Part shown: piece by piece, positions 1 through 10,590 of the stretch | How positions within the stretch are numbered: position 1 is the first letter of the stretch | How the letters are laid out: every line of letters starts with the position of its first letter | Source: Opisthorchis felineus | Taxonomy: Eukaryota; Platyhelminthes; Trematoda; Opisthorchiida; Opisthorchiidae | Assembly: GCA_004794785.1 (NCBI GenBank) | Contig: SJOL01005932.1 | Location: forward strand, 11,947 to 75,946 | Direction: 5' to 3' | Length of the DNA: 64,000 nt | Position numbers and translations under genes: made by a program | Notes under the pieces: generated by a model | The model's input: only the letters and a program-made list of their open reading frames with translations | Told to the model about the DNA's origin: nothing | Database searches by the model: none

Positions 1-29
1 GTTCTCCATTCTAGTGATGCGGTGACTCC

Positions 30-700
30 GTTGCCTTTTATTTGGCCGAATATTGTCATGCGGTGCTCGAAGCTTCCATCAGCGCAGTGTCTCTGCTGGG
101 GACACTCCATAAGGAGAAATCGGATTTGGTGACGTGCGATATGACAGCAGGAACTTTTGTGAAATTTCTTCCACCGGTCCCTCTTCTTTGGACTTCTGAA
201 GTGCGGGCTTCGGGATCTTAACGAAGCTTTCAGCCTGGCCATTCTATGTGGATGCAACGGCGGATGAGTTATGCCATATTCCAAACAAAACTCTGCGAAC
301 ACTAACGACGCGAACTGACTGCTGTTTTCGGATACAGTATTCTATGGCGTTCCATCGTTACTGATCAATTTTCGTGGTTCAGGGATTGTAGTAGCAGTTT
401 TCGGGGCTGTTCACTGGAAGAATTCCTGGTCGCTTACTGTAAGTGTCGGCCGCGATCAAAAATTTTGGCCACCAACTGGATTGCATGGTCGATGTGCAGG
501 CGAGACCAGGGCTTGGTCGGCTGCGACCACGAAAGTGGGCCGGTTTTCACTGGTGACTTGGATGCCTCGCCACACCGCACGCAGGATCCGGAGACTAGCT
601 TAAACTGGGAGTTTAGCAGATTCCGGTGGACGTAACTCAGAGCAAGGGCCTTCATCCTGTTTTCTACCGGGTGCCCTTTGTGAAACTAAACCGGTGCGAT
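30..700 (-). pseudogene. Gypsy integrase remnant
   Basis: The minus-strand frame at 434-655 carries the end of the zinc-binding region (CVRCGEASKSPVKTGPLSW) and the first catalytic Asp in PWSRLHIDHA. The second Asp lies in ISNDGTP at about 355-375, and the Glu in NGQAES at about 223-243, each in a different frame. Downstream, FLLSYRTSPNPISPYGVSPA (about 90-150) is the usual Gypsy integrase tail. All three D-D-E positions are therefore traceable, but frameshifts and stops break the protein. In an intact element integrase would join cDNA to the host chromosome. Confidence 0.8.
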
Positions 701-999
701 TGGTTGGAGATCTTTTGGGACGTAAACGCGTTCTGAAAACAACAAGCATCCATCTACTAGTGATAACACATCACTCCGGTTGAAGAATATTCGTAATTCG
801 TCCTATGGGCGGGTGCACGGCCACTGACTGCTGTGCTACTTGGTGACCCGCCGCAGCACGGGGTCTTGGTCGACAGCCTGGCGGACCGTGGCATCAGTCA
901 GAGGACGGTGCGAACTGCTTCCGACACTACGTGGTTCATCTCCGGTTCCAAGGCAACTGCTGCGGTTGCATTGTCCTCTGATTCTGGCCTGAAAGAACC

Positions 1000-1345
1000 A
1001 GTGAGACGTGACGATGCAAGGGCTTCTCTGATGCTGGTGGTGGACCGGTATTTGATCTTGAAGTCGTATCCCAGCGTGTCCCATCGCTGGAGATGGTTGG
1101 CGGCATTGACCAGGATCCCCCTCTTCGAGACAAACACAGCAGGGAGTGGCTTTTGGTCGGTCAGTAGGGTAAGCTGACGGCCTTAGAGCGTTTTATGAAA
1201 CTTTTGACGGCAACCACGATCGGCTGCTGTCTGGAACTACATGCGAAATCACTGCACCAAGATCATGACTCGAAGCATCCGAGGGCACAACGATTTCCAG
1301 CAGCGGATTGTAGTGGGTGGGTAGCAAATCAGAACTCAGTATGGA
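1000..1345 (-). pseudogene. Gypsy RNase H remnant
   Basis: Minus strand: PSDASSHDLGAVISHV (about 1260-1310) matches the first catalytic-Asp motif of Gypsy RNase H. Further on, the frame 898-1137 has KRGILVNAANHLQRWDTLG and YDFKIKYRSTTSIREALASS, equivalent to the family's R-x-x-R-W and Y-x-x-x-Y-x-P-G-x-x-N-x-x-A-D-A-L-S-R end. There is an in-frame stop between the two parts. RNase H would remove RNA from the RNA:DNA hybrid during cytoplasmic reverse transcription. Confidence 0.8.
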
Positions 1346-1549
1346 TTTGACAGAATCAAAGGCTCATTGGCATTCTACTGACCACGTCCACTTGTGGTCT
1401 CAAGAGAGTATCTGGTTTAGCGGACCTTGGAGGCAATGCATGGCAAGCAGAAACTAGCTGTAGTGGATGAAGAGACCGAGGAAGTACCTGGAGGATGGTA
1501 CATCTGTGGGTGGTGGCACACGTTTGATGGTGTCGATGTTCTACGGATA

Positions 1550-2245
1550 CGGTCAGCGGCCGCGTTCGGTAATGATTAAACCGAGGCACTCCATCCACCG
1601 CATGAAGAAGGTGCATTACTTTAGGCGCACCGTGGAGCCATATTCTCGAATACTTCGTAGCACATAATCAAGACTCTAACACAGTTTGCCCGAATGAGAG
1701 CCCATGATAGTTCTTCCGCATTGTATCCATGAGCTGTTGTGATATGGCTAGCACTGTCCTGACACCAAACGGCAACGCGGGGTGTGGTACGGGCCGCGGT
1801 GAGTATTAAGGGTCTAAAGTTCTCGGGATCCTCCCTCAACTTCAGATTGAGAGTAGGCTTTTGCCAAACCAATCTTCGCAAAACATTTGCCCTCATACAG
1901 GCAGAGGGCACTGATGTGTATCTAGTGCCGCACTGAGATTGGTGGAGACGTCTGCACAAAATTGGATGGTCCCGTTAGCCTTCTTCACCGATAAGAACGG
2001 CGCGACACATGCAGAGTAGTTGGTCGGTTGACGATTACCAGCCTTCTGTGATCGGTCCGGTTCCTGGTTAACGATTGGTGGGGCTGCACATGGTCCTTCG
2101 CGTTTTGTCCTGAAAGCTGGTTTGGCACTGGGGAGCATGCACCGTCTGTGCAACGTCCAGGGCCGTCGGCGAATTTTGGTGACCGTTTTGCAAGGGGCCC
2201 TTAAGTGAACGATTCGGATGGTGAGTTTTTTCATGGGCAACTCCA
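1550..2245 (-). pseudogene. Gypsy reverse transcriptase remnant
   Basis: The minus-strand frame at 1893-2240 contains PPIVNQEPDRSQKAGN, NYSACVAPFLSVKKANGTIQ and ALDTHQCPLPV, which match the fingers/palm start of Gypsy RT. It continues in another frame as CFAKIGLAKAYSQ (the D-L-x-x-A-Y region, here with the catalytic Asp position read as G), then as FGVRTVLAISQQLMDTM. The segment that should hold the YLDD box is not recognisable, and LGLIITERGR (about 1560-1590) picks up the thumb. Several frameshifts and stops: a dead polymerase. Confidence 0.8.
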
Positions 2246-2469
2246 GGTGTTGCGTTAGTAAGTTTGCAAATAGAATTATTCGGGTTTTCCAGCAGGCTCA
2301 GCTTGTCGATTCATTCCATCCCCATGTGATCCAGTTTAAGGCATGACGTCAAGTAACACGTGTCTTTTGCCATCGTGTCATTGGAGCTTATGGGACAGCC
2401 AACCTCTCCAAAATATTTCAATTTGCAGCCAGAAGCATTGTGGGCCCAATGTTCGTTGGTTTCACATAC

Positions 2470-2615
2470 GGCTTACCAATTGGTTTTCACGATCGTCCAC
2501 TGGTCAGCATGGCGCCGGAGCCTGTATCCAGCTGCAAACCAACCGGAGATTTGTTGATACGGACCGTCACAAGCTTTCTTTGGTAAGAAAAATCAATTTC
2601 GAATGTCGCACTCAC
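2470..2615 (-). pseudogene. Gypsy aspartic protease remnant
   Basis: On the minus strand, a short run reads VTVRINKSPVGLQLDTGSGAM, and LDTGS (about 2508-2537) matches the D-[ST]-G active-site motif of retroviral-type aspartic proteases. It lies between the gag and RT pieces, as expected for Gypsy pol. Stops on both sides show it is not functional. The second half of the protease domain is not recognisable. Confidence 0.65.
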
Positions 2616-2959
2616 GGGGTCGGACTACAGTTTTTGAGCATCGCAAGGTGGGGTACTGAGACCGACACAAATCGTTGTGGTTACAAGGTTCGTTGCTGGA
2701 AAATTCATGACTTCTAAACCGGAAATAACGAGTAAAATGCCGCCAACCGCAATGTCAGCAACTTGTGGGAGGTTTGAACTGTTTTTGACCGGCCTGTTCC
2801 CAGATTTCTTTAGGGTGTTGGGGTTGATTGCTTGTACCATGCCGCTTGAAGTCTGACAGATCACAGCCTCGTCCTGCTCCATGTTGGTGAGAGGTTGGTG
2901 GCGGGGCTCTGCAGTGAAGTTTCAGCATTCCGTTCTATTCTGTGAAGCAGCCGGGCTCT

Positions 2960-3300
2960 GATGTGTACATGCTAGGACGACTGGAAACTGGATACAAAAA
3001 TGAGGCGCTTGAATTGGTTCTCTGTCTTTGAGCTTAGCTGGAAAAACTCAATTCCCCGATCGACAACACCGGCATACGTGATGAAATCGCCATCATTTTT
3101 CTCGACCAGCTTGAGGCATAAGAAACGGGTACTAAACAGCGATATTTGGTGACCGAATATCTGGGACAGTGTCCTGACCGTTTCGTTAACGCCGAAGTCG
3201 CTGGGCGGCTCGGATGAATGTGCTCGGGTTCGTGGCGTTTTCGTAGGAATAATCTGACTTTCCACCCGTCATCAAACTTGGAAAAATCAGTTTCGAGCAT
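2960..3300 (-). pseudogene. Gypsy gag remnant
   Basis: Two overlapping minus-strand frames each carry part of a retrotransposon Gag. One starts MLETDFSKFDDGWKVRLFLR (3300 downward). The other contains GVNETVRTLSQIFGHQ, FLCLKLVEKNDGDFITYAGV and FKRLIFVSSFQS, the pattern of Gag proteins of Gypsy elements in flatworms. Gag would assemble the cytoplasmic particle that packages element RNA. The frames must be joined by at least one frameshift near 3200, so no intact protein is encoded. The zinc-knuckle region expected downstream (2700-2950) is not clearly readable. Confidence 0.7.
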
Positions 3301-3509
3301 GTCTTCCTACCGCTTGGAGCAGAAGTCAAAATTGTGACAAGAAAGGGGTTAGAATTGGAACTCCGCGTGTGAGGCTGCGGGTGCTACATCATGATTGGCT
3401 GTTGGGTCCACACTTTCGGCCAACCAGAGCTCTCCCCGATAACGGATCGGCAAGCGGACCGATCTTCTGGCCAATCCTATGTGACGTGGGTTTATTAGCC
3501 GTAGCAGTG

Positions 3510-4016
3510 CCTAACTGTGGAGAATCTTACACACCTTTGGAGTTGTATTAGCTCTGACGGAATTGTGCCTGATGAAGTCGGTGAAAGAATCTCAAAGACT
3601 CGTGTCACGTTTGCGAATTTGCGTCACTTTTGGTTCCATAGCGGCATATCACTGGGTCTCAAGGGTCGTATGTGCCAGGCTACAGTAGAGGTTGCGTTGT
3701 ATGGTTGTGGAACATGGCCTCTACGCGCAGATGATGTCAGGCGTCTTCAGATTTTTGTTAACCGATGCCTCAGAAGCGTTTCCGATGTCGGTTTGCGTCA
3801 GCGAATCGGTAATGGTGTTAGCTCGGCCATGTACTACGCATGCTGAAACACCAACTACCGAGATGAGTGTCGTTCTCCGTACCTCCAGAACGGCGCAAAC
3901 CGTGAGGTGAGCAATGTGTGACTCAGTGGAAGGGTGTTAAGCTGATTACGAAGAGTTTGGGTGTTGTTGGTGCAGTATGACTCCCAGGATGGTGTCCAGA
4001 TGACTTCCTGAACTTG
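3510..4016 (+). mobile_element. LINE fragment L1: C-terminal end of ORF2
   Basis: Plus-strand frame 3517-3846 reads NLTHLWSCISSDGIVPDEV, RVTFANLRHFW, LKGRMCQATVEVALYGCGTW and DDVRRLQIFVNRCLRSVSDV. This is the region after the RT palm of the LINE family that recurs through this window (family form FTYLGSCIS..G, FANLRHLW, GRVY.A.VR.VLLYG.ETWP, RCLR.IARV). After a stop and frameshift it continues to about 4016, where the family's GAVRLPGW segment is visible in broken form. A 5'-truncated dead copy. Confidence 0.75.
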
Positions 4017-4017
4017 G

Positions 4018-4128
4018 CTGGAGCATCATCAGCATCATCAAAGACAGCAACGTCAGTGTTGATACTGATGCTTTACTGCCGTACAACCATAAGGTTCTAA
4101 TTATATTTGAAGCTATAGAGTGAAAGGT
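4018..4128 (-). mobile_element. LINE 3' UTR end fragment, reverse orientation
   Basis: The stretch with CATCATCAGCATCATC, then GTCAGTGTTGATACTGATG and CTGCCGTACAACCATAA, is repeated almost word for word at 35040-35110. Its reverse complement lies at about 8490-8580. In those two copies it follows the end of the LINE ORF, so it is the LINE 3' untranslated end with its GAT/ATG-triplet tail. Here it abuts the opposite-strand fragment L1, giving two independent insertions side by side. Confidence 0.6.
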
Positions 4129-4136
4129 AGAAAAAA

Positions 4137-4222
4137 AGTAATCGTTCAGCTGTAACACCCTTTCGGTGCCTAGCTGCCATGCCACCCAAAGGAAGCACGA
4201 GGGCTGGGATACTGTCAAGCCA
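4137..4222 (-). repeat. SINE-1 copy (3' part only)
   Basis: Reverse complement of the 3' half of the common SINE: ATCGTTCAGCTGTAACACCC, TTTCGGTGCCTAGCTGCC, GGAAGCACGAGGGCTGGGAT. The tRNA-like head is missing; the copy stops near 4222. Confidence 0.85.
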
Positions 4223-4285
4223 GAGAGGCATGCCATCGAAGTTACCAAACATTCTTCGTGCCCTGTATTTCCTTATCGCCGGTCG

Positions 4286-4440
4286 CATTAAGCCGTGAGC
4301 TTACTGGCCGGAAGGTCTATGGTTCGAACCCGGCATCTCAACTGATCCTGTCTAGGCTTGGGAAACCTGGTAGCATCTCAGCCCTCGTACTTATTTCGGG
4401 TGACATAGCAGCTATGCACCGAAAGAGAGCTGATTTGATT
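4286..4440 (+). repeat. SINE-1 copy, head partly lost
   Basis: Plus-strand SINE with CTTACTGGCCGGAAGGTC, GGTTCGAACCCGGC (internal B-box-like) and CTTGGGAAACCTGGTAGC, ending GCACCGAAAGAGAGCTGA. The A-box side is degraded. Confidence 0.85.
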
Positions 4441-4589
4441 TGAAAGTGTCAAAACCTTTTCGTAAGCAGTTTAACCCCTCACGTTCGCCACTTTTCTTTT
4501 TCGTCAACATTTTCATCGAGGTTATCTTGATGTGGGTGCTCCATGGGACCATGAATATGTGTCAAAATCCAGACTGGGGAGATTAAAAG

Positions 4590-5595
4590 ACGTATATTGT
4601 GTGCGCGGCGTTGTTTTCTGTTTGATGATCATTTGCTCGCGCAAAGTACTTTAAACAATACCAGAGGTGTTCCCATGTTTCGCCATGCATTTGGCATCTT
4701 CGAAGTTCAAAGCCTTTGTGATTTCCAGTCGTTTAGTGTTTCTCTGAAACTTCAGGATGAAGAGTATGGGGTTGTTGATTGGTTTACGTATCTTGGCAGC
4801 TGTATAAGTTGTTGTACCATAATAGATGGATTCATTGCGTGGATAATCAAAGAGCAAACAGCGTTCGCCAGATTCGGCCATTTATGGCGTCAGGAACATT
4901 TCGCTACGGTTAAGTGACTGCGGATAAAAGGCAACCATGAGAGCGGCCTTACTTCGGTTTTGATTCCGGGTCCCTCCATCCAATGAACTTAATGATATTA
5001 AATAAATAAGCATCCAGCTGCAACACGTTTTTGATACCCAGTTGCAATGCAACTTGAAGGGTGTACAAGGGTTGAGATACTACCAGGTTGTCTAAATCTA
5101 TACAGGAACACAAGGACCTTAGAAGTCCTCAAATTTTTGATCACCGGTGTTTCCGTAGCATAGATAGAGTCAGATGGCTGCATAGTGTACGCAACCAGAT
5201 GGTGTGCAAGTGAGTACTGGTGACGGATTAGAATCGTTAAAGCAGCAGATTGAAACCAACAGGTTGAGTTGTTTGGGGCATGCGTATATACCTATGTCCA
5301 ACCACCATCTACCCAAGAAATCGTTGTTTTCTGTTTCAAGCGAAGGGTTAGTCGTAGCAGGTCGTAGCATGGCAACGTGAAATGAAAGTGGCTGCAGTCA
5401 AAGTGAGTGCTGTGGAATCCTTATGGCTTCCCGGATGAGGCCCAAATAACTCTGCATGCATATGGCTGGAAAGCTTGCTGGACATGGCATGCAATCGATC
5501 CCATTGGCGCGCATGTTGTCGCTTCCTAGTCGGACTGCCCAGCTGAAGTTCGCCTGCGGTTGTGCACTGTTGAGGCCTTCAGGTGACGATGGGTC
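4590..5595 (+). mobile_element. LINE fragment L2 interrupted by a SINE
   Basis: Plus-strand 4760-4917 reads VVDWFTYLGSCIS, then FARFGHLWRQ, the start of the post-palm domain of the window's LINE family. After a SINE insertion at about 5006-5105, the protein trace resumes at 5230-5590 in shifted frames: RLSCLGHA, LPKKSLFSVS, KVAAVKVSAVESLWLPG and WLESLLDMACNRSHWRACCR. These are the family's C-terminal GHVLRMPNHRLP, TWQR, VGAVRLPGWGP and [13 protein letters not shown] segments. The order and spacing suggest one LINE copy that was later split by the SINE. Confidence 0.6.
5006..5105 (-). repeat. SINE-1 copy, degenerate, nested in LINE L2
   Basis: Weak reverse-complement match: CATCCAGCTGCAACACG, then TGAGATACTACCAGGTTG and TCTAAATCTATACAGGA. 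Only the 3' two thirds are recognisable. Confidence 0.55.
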
Positions 5596-5599
5596 AATC

Positions 5600-7295
5600 C
5601 TGCTGATGGTGCCTTAATTAGATGTGATCACTAACTTCAGTTTACCATCTGTAAACCATGTACCAGAAGTACGTTGGTTCCAGCCGCCACAGTTTCGGCC
5701 ACCGGAATGCGACAGGATACTCAGATGTGTTTATTTTAGTGCGGCCCAGTAAGTATTAGTGGTGCATTGCTGTCAGTGATGATTATCATGATTGTGCAGT
5801 CTACATTACAGCGACAGCCTTCAATCCGTCCAGCCCCCTGGCTTAGCGTGGCACAACTTTAAGCACCAGATACTGAAGAGGGCAGTTAGCCAGATAGAGC
5901 GACTGTTCCCACGACACCTTGACTGGTTTCGTGACAGCAACCAGAAAGCAAAATAGCTTGAAAAGAAGAAAGCACTTACAACATCTCTTGTCCATCTGAA
6001 AGCGAGGCCAAGAACAAGAAGCCGAAGAACTCTCAACTTATACTGACTCAGCAATTCAACCAGACCAAGGATGAGTGGTGGAGGAATCAAGGGGAGTAAA
6101 TCGTATTCTTGGCGGCAACGTATCAATGCCGACACTGGCGTGAAGTGGAGTTTACCTGCAGAAATTTGCGATATATGGCGCAAGCACTTTAACTAACTGT
6201 TGAACGAACTGACGAGTCGACTAGTTTGCAGTGGATAGATGACCTCAACGAGAAAGGAAATTCTCCATGAACCTTCCTTCGACTACTGGACGGACAAGGC
6301 AGGCGAACGTGCAAATGTGGGACGGTAAGAGTGATGGAAAAGGCATGCTTGCGGCGAAACTGTTAACTATGTTGGTCCGAATCTACAGAATGCAGTTCTT
6401 CGACTGAACGGTTTCGTCTAACGGAGAGAAAGTTTTATCAGAACTCAAGGTTGCCCCAATCATGACACTCTACGAGGGGAAAGAAAGGGAGTCTTCAACT
6501 GTACTGTGCCAGCAAGCTTCTGGTGTGAGTATTGATCCTGACAACTGAAATGGCTGAACCACATCCTTGAAGAACAGTATGGTACCCGTGCTTATTGCAG
6601 CGCAGTGGATCTAATGTTTGTCACATGATGGCTTCAAGAAAAATCTCGCGATCATCGCCAACCGCTCCATTACTTCACGAGAGCCTTTGCCTCCGTTAAC
6701 TGAAAGGTTCTTCAACCCAGTCCAAACCCTACATAACGGACTGAGAGTGGATGTGCAAGCAGATGAATCGACTTTTTTAAATCACCACTGACCTCCACTG
6801 TCTTCAGTCTTTTTTTAAACGTCTACGAAATCCATCATAGATGTGGCTGTCTTCGACGTGCGTGTTGTGGTGTGGAGTCCACGATCACATTCAGTTATCT
6901 GTGGTGGCTGGCAGCAGCTCTATTTGGTCAACAGAACACAAAGAAGCGAAACCTTGAAAGACAAAGGGTTCGGTATATAGACACGTTGGTCGAAAGTCTG
7001 AAAGCTGCCGAAGTGGATCTCGTGAAGTAGGAAGCGGAAACAGAGTGCAGAGCCGGAGTTGGCCGTTTTAACGATCGTCAACTGAGTCCGAGAGTCGGGC
7101 TCAACCATTACAACCGTGTTTGCACTGGTCGCATTGAATTGGTCGGACCACTAGCGGACACGGTGATCAGTCACTGAGACGCCAGGGGATAAAGCAAGCT
7201 TTTGAGATCAAGCCTAGCTTCCTGTGGTAATCGGATGGTTAAACCTGCGGCGATGTTAGAAGGGGCTTTCAGTGACCGTCGTCGCATAAGCGGAA
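5600..7295. other. Stretch without an assignable gene
   Basis: No frame longer than 120 codons. The plus strand at 5820-6180 has short charged runs that vaguely resemble the linker between endonuclease and RT of the local LINE, but no diagnostic motif was found. No SINE or simple repeat was recognised. Treated as unassigned decayed sequence. Confidence 0.4.
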
Positions 7296-7298
7296 ACC

Positions 7299-7500
7299 GA
7301 GGTAGCTCCGTGATTAAGGTGCGAACTTACTGACCGGAAGGTCCGTGATTCAAACGCAACCCCAGCATCTCGACTGCTCCTGCCTAGGCTTCGGCAACCT
7401 GGCGATATCTCAGCCCTCGTACTTCGTTCGGGTGGTATGGCGGCTTGGCAAAGAAGGATGTTAATGCGGAACGATTATTAATACTACTATTATATTATTT
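7299..7500 (+). repeat. SINE-1 copy with ATT-rich tail
   Basis: Head GAGGTAGCTCCGTGATTAAG, then CTTACTGACCGGAAGGTCCG, body CCTAGGCTTCGGCAACCTGG, end GGAACGATTATTAATAC followed by an AT/ATT tail. Divergent but full length. Confidence 0.85.
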
Positions 7501-8085
7501 TTTAAGCCAAAACCGAACACCGTGCCTTAGCACGCTGAACCGTTTGGTGTTCTACGCCTGCGACGTTGCTAGGATTGAATTTCAATGACCATCGTGTGGA
7601 CTAAATCAATTCCCAACATTGTCAACTGAGAATGCTTTGCGGGTGTCCTTTGGTTTAGGCTTATTAGTAATGCAGGTCTCTCCAGGGTGCTCACCATTGG
7701 ATTCAACTTCTAAGCTGTTCCCATCTGTGTCTGGGAATCCCCAAATTAATCCCCGAGATATTCCGAAACGTTAAGTCTACAGCGGTGCTAGGCGTATTTA
7801 TGTAACTGTCATTGTACAAGCTGAATAATGGCCAGCACCACCTGGACATGTGCCTAGAATGCGTCCTGTTAGTGTCGTGGGCCACCAGATGACCCTTTTT
7901 GTTCACTACGGGGCGCCATTCGGCTGTCCCCACCACTCCAACTTAAGGAAGCCGCAATTGGTTTGCCACTGGAAGCTTCTGATTTAGGTCTCGTGGTTGT
8001 CCGTTGACATTCCTTGCCATCAAAGTTTATTTCATATTCATTAAACTATATTGCATTGTCTCGATTTACTTTAGTGGCCGTAAAT
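7500..8085. other. Unassigned 0.6 kb
   Basis: Between a SINE and LINE fragment L4. Nothing recognised on either strand; only short reading frames. Confidence 0.4.
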
Positions 8086-8585
8086 ATCGCGCGCCATCAG
8101 ATGCTTAGGCTGGGCCATGTGCTACGCATGCTGAAACGTCGTCTATGGAGACGAGTGCTTTCCTGTGCTCCTCCTTCAGGATGGCGCAGACTGCGGGGTG
8201 GAAAACATGTTAATTGGTCGAAGGGTGTGTAAGATAGTATGAAGAGTTTGGGTGTTTTTGATGCTGTTCGCCTTCCAGGATAGGATCCCCGTGACCTCCC
8301 TGCGTTTGGCTGGAGACATTGCAAAAAATGGTGACTAACTGATGTCAGCGGCATTTGTACTATCAATCCCTCCAGATTTTCTGACTGGGCGCTTGTAGGT
8401 GTAGGTACCTCAGAATGCTTGCGATAGGCTAGCACAAAGTCCCTCTCACCCACTTTTTTCTTTTCTCTTCAGGGCTTTGAGTGTAATCGAGCCTTGTGGC
8501 TGTGCAGCAGTAAATCATCAATTTCAATGCTGATGTTTCTGTCTCTGATGATGATTGTCTCGATTTCTGATTTATTAGACACTAT
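8085..8585 (+). mobile_element. LINE fragment L4: ORF2 end plus 3' UTR
   Basis: The plus-strand frame at 8085-8232 reads ARHQMLRLGHVLRMLKRRLW and GWRRLRGGKHVNWSKGV (family: LRWLGHVLRMP.HRLPRR, EWRKPRGGQ..TW). The broken coding trace continues to about 8360. The following 3' UTR (8390-8585) is the reverse complement of 35040-35215 and ends in TGATGATGATTG. The copy is 5'-truncated, as usual for target-primed retrotransposition. Confidence 0.75.
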
Positions 8586-8764
8586 TTATGGACATACCAT
8601 ATATCTTATCTGACATGGCCTTGGTCTTCCGGTGCATAAATCAATCTCCCGGTGTTCAGCGCTTCTACACTGGGGAGACCATTGGGCCGAATGTTTCTGA
8701 GCTACCTGGTGAGTAAATCCGTATACCAGCTCGCTAGAAGTGGTCACAAAGTAATGAGCGCTGT

Positions 8765-8895
8765 GGAAGTCGGGATAGGCTAGCGGTTTAGACGCGAAGC
8801 TACTGTTCGGAAGGTTTGTAGTTTGAACTCAACTCTGGTTTTTCGGCTATTCCTAGCTGGGCTTGGACAAACTTCCATATGCATGGCAGCCATGC
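8765..8895 (+). repeat. Degenerate SINE-1-like tRNA-derived repeat
   Basis: GGCTAGCGGTTTAGACGCG (A-box side), TTCGGAAGGTTTGTAGTTTG and GCTGGGCTTGGACAAACT align with the SINE-1 head and middle. The 3' half is lost. Confidence 0.5.
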
Positions 8896-8989
8896 ATCTA
8901 GTGAGTATCAGCTGAACGCTTATTACCTCTTATACTGAACATTGAGAACATTTCCAAAAGCTTCTAGAAGCTAATACAGGATGTTTATA

Positions 8990-9170
8990 AAAATCGTTCT
9001 GCTGTAACACCCTTTCGGTGCCTGACTGCCATGTCACCAGAAGGAATCACGAGGGCTGGGATACTGCCAGGTTGCCCAAGCCTAGACAGGAGAAGTCGAG
9101 AGACAGAGGTCAGGTTTGAACCATGGACCTTCCGGTCAATAAACTCGCCCTCTAAACACAGCCATCTCGC
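8990..9170 (-). repeat. SINE-1 copy, near full length
   Basis: Reverse complement of SINE-1 from TCGTTCTGCTGTAACACC to AACACAGCCATCTCGC. The element is tRNA-derived: the head carries A-box and B-box-like pol III promoter motifs. Confidence 0.9.
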
Positions 9171-9174
9171 AGGA

Positions 9175-10590
9175 TCAACGAAGGGGAGATAATTAGGAGG
9201 GCCACACTTATAGGCCAGACCTCGTCACTGGTTACACCTTACAGGGCCTCCATCGTACGCGCTCCACTTTCACAAGGAACTCTCAAACATTATCCTGTTA
9301 GGAGAGTGGAACTGGGCAAGCGATATCCCGCTATGGTACAACAGTTATCTCAGTGATCTTGAGAATATCACTCGGGATAACTTCACAGTACAGCCGAATA
9401 CGAATTGTTATCAACGGAGCAGTTCGGTTTTTCGAACAAGGAGTCTTAGTAAACCCTCTTCTCGATGAAATCATCCAGAGGCTGGATAGATTGAAAACAA
9501 TTGAAGCTTTATATGTCGGTCTTCAGGTAGTATCTGGTTCGTCAACCACCGAGTACGGTTACTCAAACTGGAAGCAGGCAACCTGTTCACCACTCTCCTC
9601 CACTAGCTAGCACAGTTTTTGACGACCCGAGGGTTTGTCTCTGTCGATGGTTGGTGTTCTGCGGCGGTATATGTCTTGGCTATTCGGCCAATGTTGGTCA
9701 CATCTGTTCAATCCACGGGGCCGCGTCCGTACGATTATCGTTTTCGACTTGGAATCAGGGTTTAGCCGGTTTCCGTAGACGGATAACCAACGAGCCTTCA
9801 TCATCACTGGGGCGCGCGTGGAAACGGGGGCACGAGAAAGCATTAATGGGACTTTTTCAGTAGAGGCTACATGGTAGCGAGCCATTTGAGAGCACTTAAG
9901 TGGTGTACTTGTTGCCTAAGATGTCCACCACCTACCGTGCTGAAGTATTAGGAGGACTCTCTAGGATTTGCGCTATTTCGAACGCTTTGTCTTTGTGTTC
10001 CTGACTAATGAAGTCGTCAAGGCTTTGCCTTTATTTTGAGATAGCCAACCTTTACATGGCTTTTCGAAAAGGATAAACAGTAAAGGTAACCTAACTATTA
10101 TTCCAGATAGCGAGACAGTTGGTAAAAGCTATTCTGCTCTGCAAACCCAATTCATCCAGCTGAAGGGTGCGTCGCCTATCTTATCGTCACGGTGGGAAGT
10201 CAATCGCCTCGTCATTGCAAGATCTGGGTAAAATGTGGCATTCGCTTCTTCTATTCCGTGCTCTTCATTTAACTGAACAGATTAGCACTCTTGATTTTCT
10301 GTACCACTTTATTCGCTGCGGAATTCCTTCATGCTTGCAGGTTATTGTTCGGACTTGACTGCTGACAGCCATTTACGTTGGAATTTTTCTGAACTGCATT
10401 ACGATACTGGATTCTCCACTTCTTTTGGACGAGTCTAAAACGTCCTCGTGCACAAGTTCCGCCGCCTCATCCGTTTTTAACTCCTTCAGGCGTCTTGAAG
10501 CGCCGCATCGAATATATAATGTCTTTTAAAGACCTCACTGACGCACATTTTTCGTACGGTTTCTTGCAACTTCTCATCAGTTGTTTTCAG
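9175..10590. other. 5' flank of the carrier gene; first exon not located
   Basis: The start-codon exon of the carrier gene should lie here or further upstream. It must end with two bases of a split codon if the 10590 acceptor is used. I could not pick it out: the expected coding part is only about 6-10 codons. Two small overlapping frames at 9353-9885 show no recognisable domain. No promoter element can be defended. Confidence 0.4.

Larger units (their letters stand above)
1..3300 (-). mobile_element. Decayed Ty3/Gypsy LTR retrotransposon (gag to integrase)
   Basis: Read on the minus strand from 3300 down to 1, this region shows pieces of gag, aspartic protease, reverse transcriptase, RNase H and integrase, in the Ty3/Gypsy order (integrase last). 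Each domain is spread over two or three frames with many stops, so the copy is dead. The RT wording (KKANGTIQFCADVST, ALDTHQCPLPV) recalls the CsRn1-like Gypsy group of flukes; that assignment is from memory. Integrase reaches the window start, so the 3' LTR would lie outside. No LTR was recognised between 3300 and the LINE fragment at 3510, so the 5' end is either truncated or unrecognised. Confidence 0.85.

Noticed and set aside
4018..4060. CRISPR-like or satellite array from CATCATCAGCATCATC
   Set aside because: Short triplet tail of a LINE 3' UTR, with no repeat-spacer structure.
5821..6183. Minus-strand 120-codon frame with hydrophobic runs
   Set aside because: No motif, no start context and no homologue I recognise; the opposite strand looks more like decayed LINE linker. 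Left unassigned.
9353..9610. LINE RT fragment suggested by LVNPLLDEIIQRLDRLK
   Set aside because: Only a loose likeness to the SPFLFNF.IDEI region; no YADD or neighbouring motif follows.
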